Below, in pieces: positions 12,300 through 22,300 of a DNA stretch of 64,000 nucleotides. Position 1 is the stretch's first letter. The number at the start of each line of letters is the position of its first letter. Source of the stretch: Pochonia chlamydosporia 170 (lineage: Eukaryota > Ascomycota > Sordariomycetes > Hypocreales > Clavicipitaceae); assembly GCF_001653235.2 (NCBI RefSeq), contig NW_019154065.1, positions 69,060-133,059 on the forward strand. The letters run 5' to 3'. The translations under genes and the position numbers were made by a program. The notes beneath the pieces were generated by a model. The model saw only the letters and a program-made list of their open reading frames with translations. It was not told where the DNA came from and did no database searches.

Positions 12300-12577
12300 T
12301 GTCGGATAAGGCTGCCTCTGTTGATTGAACAAGCAGACTTGGAGTAATTGCTGGATGTCATAAAATCATGGATATCAGAAGGTGAAGAGGCTGGCCAGCC
12401 ACTTGGAAATTAATTAGAAGGCTGGAAATAATGCTTCTTTGCTAAGATAAATGACGTGAATCCCTCTGGCAAGAGGAGGACAAGAAGTCAAGGATACACA
12501 GGCAATTGACAGGCTATTGAATCAAGAACTGCATCTTCAGCGTAGTAAAAATTGAATTGGAACCGCGTAACGCGACA
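12300..12577 (-). repeat. Second copy of the 277-bp LTR, mismatched flanks
   Basis: This is an inverted, nearly identical copy of the LTR at 8174-8450, with the same TGTCG...CGACA termini. The 5-bp flanks are acttt on the left and gtagg on the right, which do not match, unlike the copy in hAT 3. The left flank is the bHLH gene and the right flank is the cut end of hAT 4. This looks like a recombination product between LTRs at two sites and not a simple insertion. Confidence 0.82.
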
Positions 12578-14063
12578 GTAGGAGTCCAGGGCACTCGCAA
12601 TCCCTTGTTCAGTGGCAACCTGCAGCATTTGATACCAACTATTCCACCTCGTACGATTGTCCAGGGGAATTAATCTCCCTGCAAGCTCCTTGAACTCTTT
12701 GGTACGTCCTGACGAACTCCGAATGTTGACAACCAAGTTGTGCAGTTTGCCCAACGGGCCAAGGAGTCGAAACTTAGCCCGCTGCTTTTGGATTTCCGCA
12801 TGCCCTTCGCTGTCATCGTACTGTTCACATTGGTTTAAGTCTAGCGAATCTTTGAACAAGAAAGCCTGGACAGCCAAGTTAATTACATGGCCGAGACATC
12901 GGAGGCGGTGAACTTCCGGATCCCAATCAATGTCCTCCTCTTCCCTAAGACATGTGCTCGACGCTCGACAGAGGGTGTCATTCGTGCTCGAGTTATCTCC
13001 CACAACACTACCAATGCGTCGCAAAATGCCAAAATCTCGCAAGGCCGGAAGAAGGGTAACGAATTGTTTTTCACCTGAGTGGTTTGCTACTGGGCGAAGG
13101 GCAAGGAGGGCTTTGCTTCGCGTTTCTTGTGCGTGGTCGACAAAGTGAGCACATATTCCAAGGAGAAGGAGTCGATTTGGAGACGTCCAAATATCAAGAA
13201 AAAGATGAATCTTAGATATTGCTGACTGGAGCTTCTTTCGTATGACATCCTTTGCCGACAGGAAATGCTGGTCTATGATTTTCGGTATGGTTGAATGGGC
13301 GAAGGGGAGGAAATCCTTTGCAACTGGGTTCAAGGTAGAAATGAAGAGATGGAATTCACGGGATTCGACAATTCGGTAAGGGAGGTTTCGTACAACGATT
13401 AGCCATGCCAAGGCCTTGTTTATTTTGTCTTGATCAAGGTAACTTTTGAAGACCTGCGCCTCGATCTCGGTTGTGCGACCCAGATCCTGCGCTTGCTGGT
13501 ACAGCTGTTCAAACCCTTCAAAAATGGACGACTGAAGAGGGGTCAAATCTTCTATAACCCGGATATTGTGTTTGCTCTCGAGGTGTTTTCGAAAGTTAGT
13601 GGTAACCGACGTGCTGTACGCATTCTCCTGGGGGCAATGACGGCAATAGAGAAGGCGATTCCGGCCTTTGAACTCCGTTTCTCCCCTCACGGCCGTACGA
13701 GCATGGCTCCAAGTCCCCACTGCAGTTCTGCCTCTCGTATTGCGAGACCTTGAGGTCGAAGACTCCGATATTATTGATTCGGAATCGAAGAAGGATATCA
13801 CACTTTCAGACTCCATCACGGCCGCAACCTAACCATACAATTTGGTGGGGAAAGTGACTTGTGGATGTGTGGATTCTTAGCGGGGGTTAGGCCCTCAAAC
13901 CCTTGGACGGTCCCCTGTAGCGTTCCCTGTACGGTCCCCTGTTAGTGGCACAGCCTCGCCAATAGTTTAATGAGTATTGCAATACTATTATCCATATCGA
14001 TACCCTGTCCATGTCCATATATGGAAAGGGTATTTCCATACTTGGGTATGGAAAACCACCCTG
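12578..14063 (-). mobile_element. hAT element 4, 3'-truncated
   Basis: Coding from 13819 down to about 12578 encodes the N-terminal two-thirds of a hAT transposase: a BED finger (CRHCPQ followed by HLESKH), KIHLFLDIWTSPN, and SVVGDNSSTND. The frame is cut after RWNSWYQML and a few more residues, where the LTR begins, so the dimerisation domain is absent. The right end of the element is probably at 14063, where the inverted CAGGGTGGTTTTCC meets the calcium-ATPase fragment. The presumed 8-bp duplication there (gtgcagtg) cannot be matched because the other end is lost. Confidence 0.78.
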
Positions 14064-14237
14064 GTGCAGTGTTTGCGGCATTGCTCTTCGTTGCTCTATT
14101 CATTAGGTTCTTGGCAACTCTGCCTCACAATACGCAGACACCGTCGAATAAAGGCAAAACTTTTGTCGACATTGTCATTATTTCTCTGACTGTCTTGGTT
14201 ATTGCAGTCCCAGAAGGCCTCCCACTGGCAGTTACTC
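14064..14237 (+). pseudogene. Plasma-membrane Ca2+-ATPase (P-type) fragment
   Basis: About 58 codons read as the transmembrane segment before the phosphorylation site of PMCA-type calcium pumps. They contain the hallmark VPEGLPLAVT preceded by a hydrophobic helix and KGKTFVDIVIISLTVLVIA. The scrap is bounded on the left by the hAT 4 terminus and on the right by the terminus of a non-autonomous hAT. No phosphorylation motif (DKTGT) or other domain is present, so it is non-functional debris that two insertions cut out of a once longer gene. Confidence 0.72.
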
Positions 14238-15002
14238 CAGTGATGTAAATAGTGTGGCCGTAAATAAGACGATATCGTATTCAATATCGTATTGCCTGCA
14301 CTGTATTTTTATACCGTGCAGTGCAAGAAAAATAGAAAACCGTGCAGTGCAGTGCGAGGTCGTTCGAATATCGTATAATATGATATTCATCCAGTGCAAA
14401 TACAGTGCAACACGAGTAATACGAGGCCCTTACTGTACGCATCAGGCGTAATGAATGAAGATCCCAATTGAAGGATTTCTCTGCAATAAAGCGTGTCAAC
14501 CCCTGAAATTTCACTTCCGTCGACAATTTTTGATCTAATACATAATGACTTCTCAACACTCAGGTGTTGCCGCTTCCTTTACGGCTATAGCATCCCCAAC
14601 ATCCCTAGTGGCTGATTCATCAGCTGCCAGCGACAACGGAGATTCTGACATGGGAGAAACGTATACTTCGCCGTTGTCGCCCTCTCAATTCAAGAAGAAG
14701 AAGCGTACATCGAAGCGCTCTCGTCTCTCGGAAAAAGCAAACTATTACATGTTGGCCGCGAATAGCTTCATAATTTACGGTTGGTGAGACATTGTAGAAC
14801 CTCAACCTTGCTCAATTTGGTTAGCTTCATGCCTGGGCCATGCGGCTCTTTGCACGCCGTGCAATACAATATTGCAATACGATATTGCTCAAATACAGTG
14901 CAATACCGTATACCGTGCAGTGCAGCAAATTCCTAAACAATACAGTGCAGTGTGAGGTCGAAAAAATATCGTATACGGTATTTTGCACTATTTACTTCAC
15001 TG
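14238..15002. mobile_element. Non-autonomous hAT-like element
   Basis: A 765-bp stretch starts CAGTGATGTAAATAGTG and ends with the inverted CACTATTTACTTCACTG (one mismatch in 17). Both ends carry dense AT-rich subterminal motifs built from CAGTGCA and ATATCGTAT in both orientations (14265-14420 and 14850-14990). A small 80-codon frame at 14545-14787 could be a relic of an N-terminal coding region. The 8-bp flanks agttactc and ttcttccc do not match. The left flank is Ca2+-ATPase sequence and the right flank is a pogo transposase. Confidence 0.68.
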
Positions 15003-15638
15003 TTCTTCCCTGCGTTTTTTACCGCATTTAAAGCCGCAATGACAAGAGAAAATATTCAGGGAGCTTTTTGAGGCGCAGGACTTATTCCATTTAATCCAAA
15101 AAGCGTCTTATCGCGCCTAGATGTGAGGCTACGGACTCCAACGCCAGTTGAAGAGGCACTAGAGCTACCAAACGCGTGGGTTCCAAAGACCCCAAACAAC
15201 CCAACCGAGGCGACTTCACAAACTAATTATATTAAAAGAAGAATAAGCCGACATCAGGGAAGCTCACTAACATCAATTTTAGATGCTATGGATCAATTTG
15301 CGAAGGCCACATGCGGAATAATGCATAAGATGGCTCTCCTAAAGGCTGAGAACCAGCAACTTCGAGAGGCAAATGCACTATTAAGTAAGCGGCGTAGAGC
15401 TAAAAAAACACGCTTACGTCAAGGCGGCAGTATAACTATTTCCGAGGGACAAGCTCTTCAGGACCAGAATGATGTAGAAGAGCAGATTCAGCAAGAAGAT
15501 CGCAAGATAAGAGGTCGAAAGCCCCGGGATGAGACAAAGGGACGGCGATGTGGTGTGTGCGGCAATACTGGTCATAATGCGCGAACTTGTCAGATTGATT
15601 TAGAGACATCTAATAAAGAGGATAGCAGTGAAGATTAA
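15003..15638 (+). pseudogene. C-terminal fragment of a second pogo/Fot-like transposase
   Basis: Translation from the edge of the non-autonomous hAT gives the post-DDE region typical of fungal pogo transposases (FKAAMTRENIQGAF, then AGLIPFNPKSVLSRLD). A TGA at 15068 within it fits CGA to TGA. A coiled coil and a C-terminal CCHC zinc knuckle (CGVCGNTGHNARTC) follow. The DNA-binding and catalytic domains are absent. It is a different subfamily from the element at 2468, which has no zinc knuckle. Confidence 0.75.
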
Positions 15639-15838
15639 TTGATTTCTTTTGTTCTGGTTGTTTTTTTGTAGAATCTTTGTAACGAGGTAGGTTAGGGTGT
15701 TCCGCTCGCTTGTGTGTTCCACTCGCTTGTGGATTACGTTACCGGTAACGTGTTGTCATAATATACATTACGGTACACAGCAGGCCTGACAACAAGCCGC
15801 CTGTTCGTTAGTGACAGCTTCACGGCCAGAGGATACAG
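15639..15838. other. Gene-free spacer with a 16-bp palindrome
   Basis: No coding sequence is supported. A perfect palindrome acgttaccggtaacgt lies at 15736-15751, just after two near-copies of a CTCGCTTGTG motif. This may be the 3' terminal part of the second pogo-like element, but no matching left end is present. Confidence 0.35.
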
Positions 15839-17526
15839 TCACTTGCAATAAATGCAACGAGACGAGCCAAAGACTTTCTTCAATGCCGCTTCTATATTTC
15901 GCGATGGATATCTACTATCCAGGATTACTGATAGCAGTGTTTGCCAGAAACGTCTCGCAGGGGGGAACCAAGCGAGAGGAAAGCCAGGCACCTGACGCGG
16001 TCGGAAGACTTCTCTCGCAAGTGACTTTGAGGTTGCAATACAATCGTGTATTGACCAGCCATTGATGCCAAGACCACAGATACTTATCGCGCCTATACGA
16101 ATACAATGTTGGCATCCTTCTCATCAAGTCAAGCTATTGGATTTGTGCTTACCTGAGCTAGTGCCAAAAAGTATGTCGAAATTGTACTGCACGGGGTACG
16201 GCAGCCCAATGCGTTCTTGCAGCTCCTGAAGAAATCGTAACGGAACACATGCTCGAGTTCCACCACCATCGATGCACAACACACGAACCGTTGCCGTATC
16301 TGGTTTGAATCGAATGCGTATGCCATGACCACCGCACAAGAGGCAATTGTCTAGATACAGGTATACACCTCGCTTTATTCCGAATATTCGCATGCATATA
16401 TCGCAGACCCAGTGTCCACAAGGAAGTTTATATTTTGGCCGCCTCATCATACAACTATAACATGTGTCCTCCGAGTAAAGACGGCGCCAATTGGATTGAA
16501 AGCTTGCCAGTTGGAGACGGTGTTGCGATGAGGCGGACTTGTTCTGGAGAATGCATCTAAATTGTTGCTGCAGCTCCAGCTTCATTAGCAGGACAAATGT
16601 TGACGGTCGCACCAGATGATCTGTTCCATCATCCGACTGGAGTGTTCGTCGGCATATCTGAAAGCACGTCTGCTGATACAGTTCTGCAAACATATCGCTG
16701 GAATCGGAAACTAGCATGAGTTGTTAGTTATGATCGAGGCGCGTGCGTAATCAAAGATCCTTACGGTGCATACGGGGAGAGTAGTTGTCAAGGAGAAAAC
16801 TAGAGGCTATCATAGGCACAGCAAACGACTTGAACTCATCAAGAGATGAAATACGATTTAGAAAGCTTGATAAGTGTGAATCTAGATCGGGGCTAACCTG
16901 ACGTCGGAAGCGTGAGGCCAACATGAAGTTGAACGGGCAAGGTGGAGATGCAATCAGGGTCGTGGCGTGGCGAAGAAACGCAACCAGATGCTTAGCCGAG
17001 TAAAGGTATCTATGTTCGGCGCGTGCTTCATTTGTAGAGTCTAAAATGTCTGAGAGCTCACGTTGAAATGTATTCCACTGACGATATCTATAGCATTTTC
17101 TGTGTCGTGGGCTCGAACGAGCCGACAGGCCTACCACCCGAACGCCTTGGAAACGAGTCAAAAGGTTTATACTAGTCTTTTCTCTTACGCTCGTTTCAAA
17201 AGCTGCGACGGTAGTTTCGGTTCTGTTTCCTTCTTCTGTCACCAGAAGAAGCCACGGCAGCACTGAACTATTGGAAGGTCGTCCGTAATTAATCCAAGCT
17301 GCAAGTCGATGAGCAGCGATGCTCAGCCCCCCAAGGTCATCAAGGAAGAGACACACGACATCCGCGAAAGGTAACAAGAGTTGGTGATGCACCTTATCGG
17401 CAAGCTGTCCAGCCTTCTGCCGCTGCCTGTCACTGGAGGGCAGAGTGTATTCAGTAGACTCATGGCACCGAAAAGCGGGTTTTCTACTTTGCATTCTATT
17501 ATGTCTCGGAAGGTCACTGTCCGCAA
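15839..17526 (-). pseudogene. Patatin-like phospholipase, truncated
   Basis: Three exon blocks (from about 17526 to 16765, 16710-16153 and 16092-15839) are separated by introns of 54 and 60 nt with good GT-AG borders. The long N-terminal part (ending ...LLLPFADVVCLFLDDLGG...) is the regulatory region of large fungal patatin proteins. It seems to need a frameshift near 17430. Next comes a small Cys-rich RING-like segment (CYSC...CGHWVCDIC). The start of the patatin domain has the oxyanion loop IDGGGTRA and the nucleophile elbow GTSSG. The frame stops at 15839, before the catalytic Asp motif (DG-A/G), so the lipase could not work. Patatin-like genes are recurrent Starship cargo. Confidence 0.75.
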
Positions 17527-17805
17527 TAAAGCATTGAAATTACCCGAGACCGAGATCAGAAGCTCATTTGGTTATCCCAATCTGCCTATATTGATAAGAT
17601 AGCTAACTTAGCAGGGAGCTTTTGTGAACGCACCTTTCCTTTCCCTTGTTCTTAGCCATATTTGACTGTGGTAAGGTGATGGGCGTTACAGTAAAGTCCT
17701 ATTGTAGGGTTGCTAGTGCGCGCAAGGGAATAGGTTTTGTCGAGCACCGCAGATCAGTTCCGCAAGTCGATTACGAATGGAAAACTCCATCTTAAGCTTC
17801 ACGCT

Positions 17806-18478
17806 GTAGACGAGGGCCTGAAGGCAACCTCAATGTCAAAGAAACAAAAGCTTGCAAGCAAAACAATGGCAATGTCAAACAGGATGACTATGACATTAAC
17901 CAGAATTAGATGGTTCCGCACCTTCCGAGCAGCGTTATCGCGCAGGTAACGTTGGAATGAGAAGACGGCGAGGGACTTCCAGATATAGATTCCGGAGATA
18001 GTAAGTTCTTGGACAGCAAACCTGTAATTTGAACCCTCTCTTGGATGTTGAAGCCTCTAATTGAATTCGAATCGAGACTGATGTACTATGCATAGAGGAG
18101 CGCGACAGTGGGAACGTGCAGTATGACTGCGTTGATAATAATCATGGCCAGGACGATCCTTAAACAACTCTGGCTGCTAACAACCAGATGGAGACGGGAA
18201 TATAAAAACAACAGATTGCCCGGTAACCATTGAGACAGAACCGATGGCTATGAGAGTGATGCACAGAGCTTGTGGCTCGGATTGTACAATGTGCAGTAGC
18301 AGATTTCCAATGGAATATGGTGCGATGTCATTTGTAGCAACAACAAAGCTCCAAAAATAAAGCCTTTCCTTGTCCTAAAGGCTGTGAGGATGGTACAGTT
18401 GAGCTCTATGACAGCGCACAGGGAGATAGCCAGGAACATGACCGGTAGGAGTCGCTGAAAACCCTCCAAACCAACAAT
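17806..18478 (-). pseudogene. Degenerate polytopic membrane protein (DUF7703-like)
   Basis: Reading across two or more frameshifts gives conserved-looking membrane segments: LLPVMFLAISLCAVIELN, then IGSVSMVTGQSVV, then ELTISGIYIWKSLAVF and VNVIVILFDIAIVLL. These resemble a fungal integral-membrane family that I believe is DUF7703; the family name is from memory. The 5' end is lost where a pogo terminus begins at about 18481. In-frame stops and frame changes make it a pseudogene. Confidence 0.5.
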
Positions 18479-18480
18479 TG

Positions 18481-18555
18481 CCAATTGATGCCAGGAATGC
18501 AAGTGGGTGCAAATCCGGCAGATCACCAGATCCGGCGCATCACCCGAAAATCCCT
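18481..18555 (+). mobile_element. Right-end remnant of the pogo element
   Basis: About 75 bp match the last part of the pogo element at 2468-7945, including the full right inverted repeat ending CCCGAAAATCCCT and a following TA (18556-18557). No left end is present nearby. It abuts the N-terminal end of the membrane-protein pseudogene. Confidence 0.75.
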
Positions 18556-18643
18556 TAAGGCGCATCCAATGGCCACTCTCAAAACTTCCCACAATCCATA
18601 GGATCCCCACAGGAGAGGCAACCCCAGGGGGGTTGCGCAAAGA

Positions 18644-18835
18644 GCCTTGAGGAACGAAAGGTTGAGGTGGCGAAAACAACCAATCACAAGGGTGAAAACT
18701 CGAACCAATCAGAAGCGGGAGCATTCAGGGGCGGTGCATAGTCCTTTCGTTCCTCAAGGCACAAGGGTGAAAACTCGAACCAATCAGAAGCGGGAGCTTT
18801 CAGGGGCGGTGCATAGTCCTTTCGTTCCTCAAGGC
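18644..18835. repeat. Hairpin repeat with a 75-bp tandem duplication
   Basis: GCCTTGAGGAACGAAAG (18644-18660) is repeated inverted as CTTTCGTTCCTCAAGGC at 18744-18760. This makes a 117-bp unit with 17-bp perfect terminal inverted repeats, a miniature-transposon-like structure. The last 75 bp (18686-18760) are then duplicated head-to-tail at 18761-18835 with one or two mismatches, including the inverted-repeat end. Confidence 0.8.
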
Positions 18836-19127
18836 ATACACTCCACCGCGCCATCCGCCTGGGATCATAATGCAAACGGTTCAAGATTCACTCTTCCTAA
18901 AATTGGAGATGCTGCAGCCCGATCTAAAGATTGCTAGTTTCAGTGGTTGAAAGACGAGTCAGCTGACGTCGGAGCTCTATCGTGGTTGTACAAACATAGC
19001 AATTGTTGCAATTAAGAAAGCGGGGTTCGAATGAGAGGCGCTGTAATGGATGTTTTTCTTTCTTTCATTATCCGAAGGGCGTCAGGAACTGCCGTGGCCC
19101 CGTAACACTCATCAACCAAACTATTTA

Positions 19128-19253
19128 GACAGTCACTAGTAAAACATGTCAATACGTCCCCAATTAATATGTTTATTACTTTCAAATTTTGACAGTCACT
19201 AGTAAAACATGTCAATACGTCCCCAATTAATATGTTTATTACTTTCAAATTTT
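19128..19253. repeat. 63-bp tandem direct repeat, two copies
   Basis: The unit beginning gacagtcactagtaaaac occurs at 19128-19190 and again at 19191-19253 with no mismatch that I could see. The flanking 18836-19379 holds no supported gene. Confidence 0.9.
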
Positions 19254-19379
19254 GTAACTATCTTGTATGAGTCGCGGTAGGTAGCACATAATTTGTTGGT
19301 AATAGAGGGCATGCGAAGGGCGAATTTCCGTCCCTGGTGGACATGTTTGTCCCTGGCTTGGGGAGTTTTAAAGCCCGAT

Positions 19380-19913
19380 TTAGAACTTAAGGGGAGCAGA
19401 AGGAGTAGGGCTAACGACTGGACCAGACGGGGCAGTGGCCTCCTTCCTGGCTGCCTCTAAGGCCCTTCCATTCTCCTTAAGCTGCTTTTTCTTATCCTCT
19501 GGGAGACCCTGGCGGATGGTCTTGAACTTCGCGAAGGCATCCTCCTCCTTCTGCTTAAGGTTCTGGGGAATGGCATCGTCGGCGGCTTTCTCGGCGGCCT
19601 TCATATCTTGCCTGGCCTGGTCAAGCTCAGGTGAGATAGCCTTTCGCTCGTCTTTGAGCTTCTGGACCGCGGGGCTATCTGGTGCCTCATTCTGGCGCCT
19701 GTCCAGGTCCACCAAAGGCTCGGCTCGGCTGAGAACGCCGGGCTCGGCGAGGATGTTGACTCCACGGCGGTCATGATGAATTGTCGCCGCAAATGCGGAC
19801 ACGCTTACTAGTTCACGCGCGTGTCAGCAGGCGATTAAATTATGCGGGGGAAAGTAGCAGGGTCAGTTCAAAATCATACGAGCAAAAAGAGCCAAGTTGT
19901 TGATGCGAACCAT
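19380..19913 (-). CDS. Small secreted helical protein, 153 aa
   Basis: Exon 1 (19913-19880) and exon 2 (19807-19380) flank a 72-nt intron (GTATGA...ACTAG). Splicing gives an N-terminal signal peptide, MVRINNLALFALSVSAFA, with likely cleavage before ATIHHD. The intron lies inside the signal sequence, and without splicing the downstream frame lacks it, which supports the model. The mature protein is about 135 residues, has no cysteine that I can see, and is rich in Lys, Glu and Ala with long predicted amphipathic helices (DMKAAEKAADDAI, ALEAARKEA). I recognise no family. Small size, secretion and a transposon-rich setting are compatible with an effector-like role, which is inference only. Confidence 0.68.
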
Positions 19914-21660
19914 TGTGAAGGATGTTAAGGATTGTTGAGAGTAGAATTGCTTGTTGTTATTGTTTTGGATTGAGAGTATAGACCAGCTATACTTGATTGA
20001 TGTTCAGAGCTTAAGAGAAGAAGTTGTTAAGATAGATAAGGTATTGATGATGCTGAATTGAGAGAGAATGGGTGGGATGCTTAGGGTATTTGTATTCCAT
20101 GGCGGTCAATGGCTGCTCTTGATATCGGGTCTGCGTGGTAAACCTGACCCAGCGGGAATTCTCTGCGGGTATTTCGTCTTCTGTCTGAGTGTTTTGGAGG
20201 ATTAGGACCGTTACAAGTTTGGTATCATGAAGGGCCTCGCCTTGCTTGGATGGCTGAGTCGTTTCGCGTGGTTTAAGCAAGCCGGTAAGTCTAAAACGAG
20301 AGATCTAAAACAAGTGAAGTACATAGACACTCCTTGACCTTCCCGAGTTCTGTATGGGGCGAAACTCGTGAGACCAAAGCTGACCCCCTAGACCAGATCA
20401 GACCAGACCATACCATTCTGATCACTGTAAGTATACCGTACTCAAGGGCAAGCAGGTCAAGCCGGAGAGCCAACTACGAGGTGGTTTTGACAGAATGAAG
20501 GGATTAACAAGCTGGTAATGAGCGAACCATGACTGGATGAAACGGCGACCATGTCTCACAACGACTCGGGGAATAGGACAGTTTGCATAGATGGGAGAGA
20601 AGATGTCAATATAGATACCAAGACAGCGTTACATAGAGGATAATATGACCCTTTGCATAATTCCCTCAAACCAAAGGAATTGTCACGGTTTACAATCTCA
20701 CCGGAGTCATCCAACAGATCTGACGATGCTTATAGTAGTTGCATGCGTGCGAAACGTATCCACAAATCACGAACTCATCGGTCACACAACAGCCCCATCC
20801 TAATCACCAATTCACGAGACAAACCAAGCAGCATTAATCGGCACAGCCAACATCCGTACAACTTCCAAACGATAAATTTCGCCCACATCTATTGCATGGT
20901 GGACTGCAAGGGGTGAAATAGAGCCAAATATGATGAAACGGGAACCCGTTCCTGTCAAGAAGCCAACTCACTTGATCGTTGATGACCCGCATAGCAACGT
21001 TTTGAGCGCGTAAATTAGTAAGTGTTGGTTTCAAAATGGGGCCTTTGGTAGTGGCAATGTTGAAGCTGCACCACTCGACTACCGTTTCTGATTGTCGAAA
21101 CAACGTCGCGTTGCTTGACTCGCATGGATATGCTTGAGGCGAGGGAGGCTGAAGTGCAAAGGATCTCTCGACAATCTTCCACAGATCTCCATTGTTGGCA
21201 GGTCGCAGGGGACCAATCGGGAAGTTGCCGAGCTGGTGAATGCTAGCGTGGCTATGAAGCTTGGCATCGAGTCGTGCTGTTTTAAGTTGGGCTGATGACT
21301 GGACCTTTTTTATGACGGTCTGTCACACAAAAACAACGCTCTCTTTGCGGAGCAATTAACAGTCCCACTTATATTGTCTGACACACCCCCCAGGTTGCGT
21401 TGTAATTCCAGTGCAATGCAAGCTGAAATAGTTGATGTAAGTAGACCTGCTGATTGCGAGGGTCATACTAGTGGTCGGGTTGTTCTTTAGACACGGCTGA
21501 AAAGCCCTGAAAATCTGCCGTGGTGGCCGTTGCCTAGCTGTTAGAGCTGTATGCTGTCGCTGAAAGCTCCCTGTAGCCGCTACAGGCTAACAGGAACTCG
21601 TGTGTTTTTGTGGGATTTGGACTAGAGGGGTTGTCGAAGTGGAGGCGCAGGTAGTGTTGC
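19914..21660. other. Region without a supported gene
   Basis: The first part is the upstream region of the 19.4-kb secreted-protein gene. On the minus strand near 21267-20950 a short frame starts MPSFIATLAF. After a one-base shift it continues for about 95 residues with two cysteines, up to a GTGAGT donor-like site. This could be a decayed secreted-protein gene, but I do not recognise it and would not call it. Nothing else stands out. Confidence 0.3.
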
Positions 21661-21669
21661 CATACCATT

Positions 21670-21855
21670 GTGCTAAACCGGGCTCATAACTGTCACACCA
21701 GTACTACGAGTGCTGCGACGGGGAGGGAAGCTTCTAAGACTAATTCCTCTACCGTTGCGACAACAACCGCAAAGAAAGCAGGCGTAGAACCTAAGGCAGC
21801 TATTCCTGGATCTGCTTTGGCGGCTGTCTTAGCTATTGGCGGGTATATGGCTTAA
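21670..21855 (+). pseudogene. C-terminal scrap of a GPI-anchored protein
   Basis: The frame is a Ser/Thr/Ala-rich linker followed by VEPKAAIPGSALAAVLAIGG and a stop, the layout of a glycosylated stalk plus a hydrophobic GPI-attachment tail in fungal cell-surface proteins. No ectodomain can be found upstream. It is probably the surviving 3' end of a CFEM-like or similar surface protein gene. The assignment is tentative. Confidence 0.35.
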
Positions 21856-22159
21856 GTCTTTCAACCACAGATGGCCGACATCTTGTGACGGTACATGGGC
21901 ACGCGCAAGGTCGTGTGCGACTTGCGTAAAATGATTGTCACGGAGAGGAGGAGTTTCTTAAGTAAACCTCCGACTAGGCTAGTTAAAATATCATTCTGTC
22001 GTATCCTCACATCTAAGAATACCGTCCCATTAAGCCACCTCAAACCCTACAGGCTGCTGCACTACGTAGGCGCATTTAATTACTAGCTACTATATATATT
22101 AGTGTATGTCTGTGTGATAGTAGACATAATAGTACGATAACTTAGTACAATAGGCAAGT

Positions 22160-22300
22160 ATGATTCTGTCAGAGGGTTGCATTTGGCCACCGTGAGGGCA
22201 CGTGCGAGTTACTCTAATGTTATTTAACGCTGGAGCTGACTACAAAAGCACTTCAAAGGAAGGTAGGACGGCTCTTCATCTTACAGCATGGAGAGGGGAA
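22160..22300 (+). pseudogene. Ankyrin-repeat remnant
   Basis: A short stretch reads GHVRVTLMLFNAGADYKST followed by EGRTALHLTAWRGEL, matching the ankyrin repeat consensus. The preceding repeat (LHLA...EG) is in another frame. Nothing longer survives on either side. Confidence 0.5.

Noticed and set aside
12487..12576. hAT 4 reading through to the end of its open frame as genuine transposase sequence
   Set aside because: The last residues are encoded by the LTR, which is also found inside hAT 3, so they are not hAT.
15736..15751. 16-bp palindrome as a regulatory operator
   Set aside because: It is next to a dead pogo fragment and no gene starts nearby. It is more likely part of the element's 3' end.
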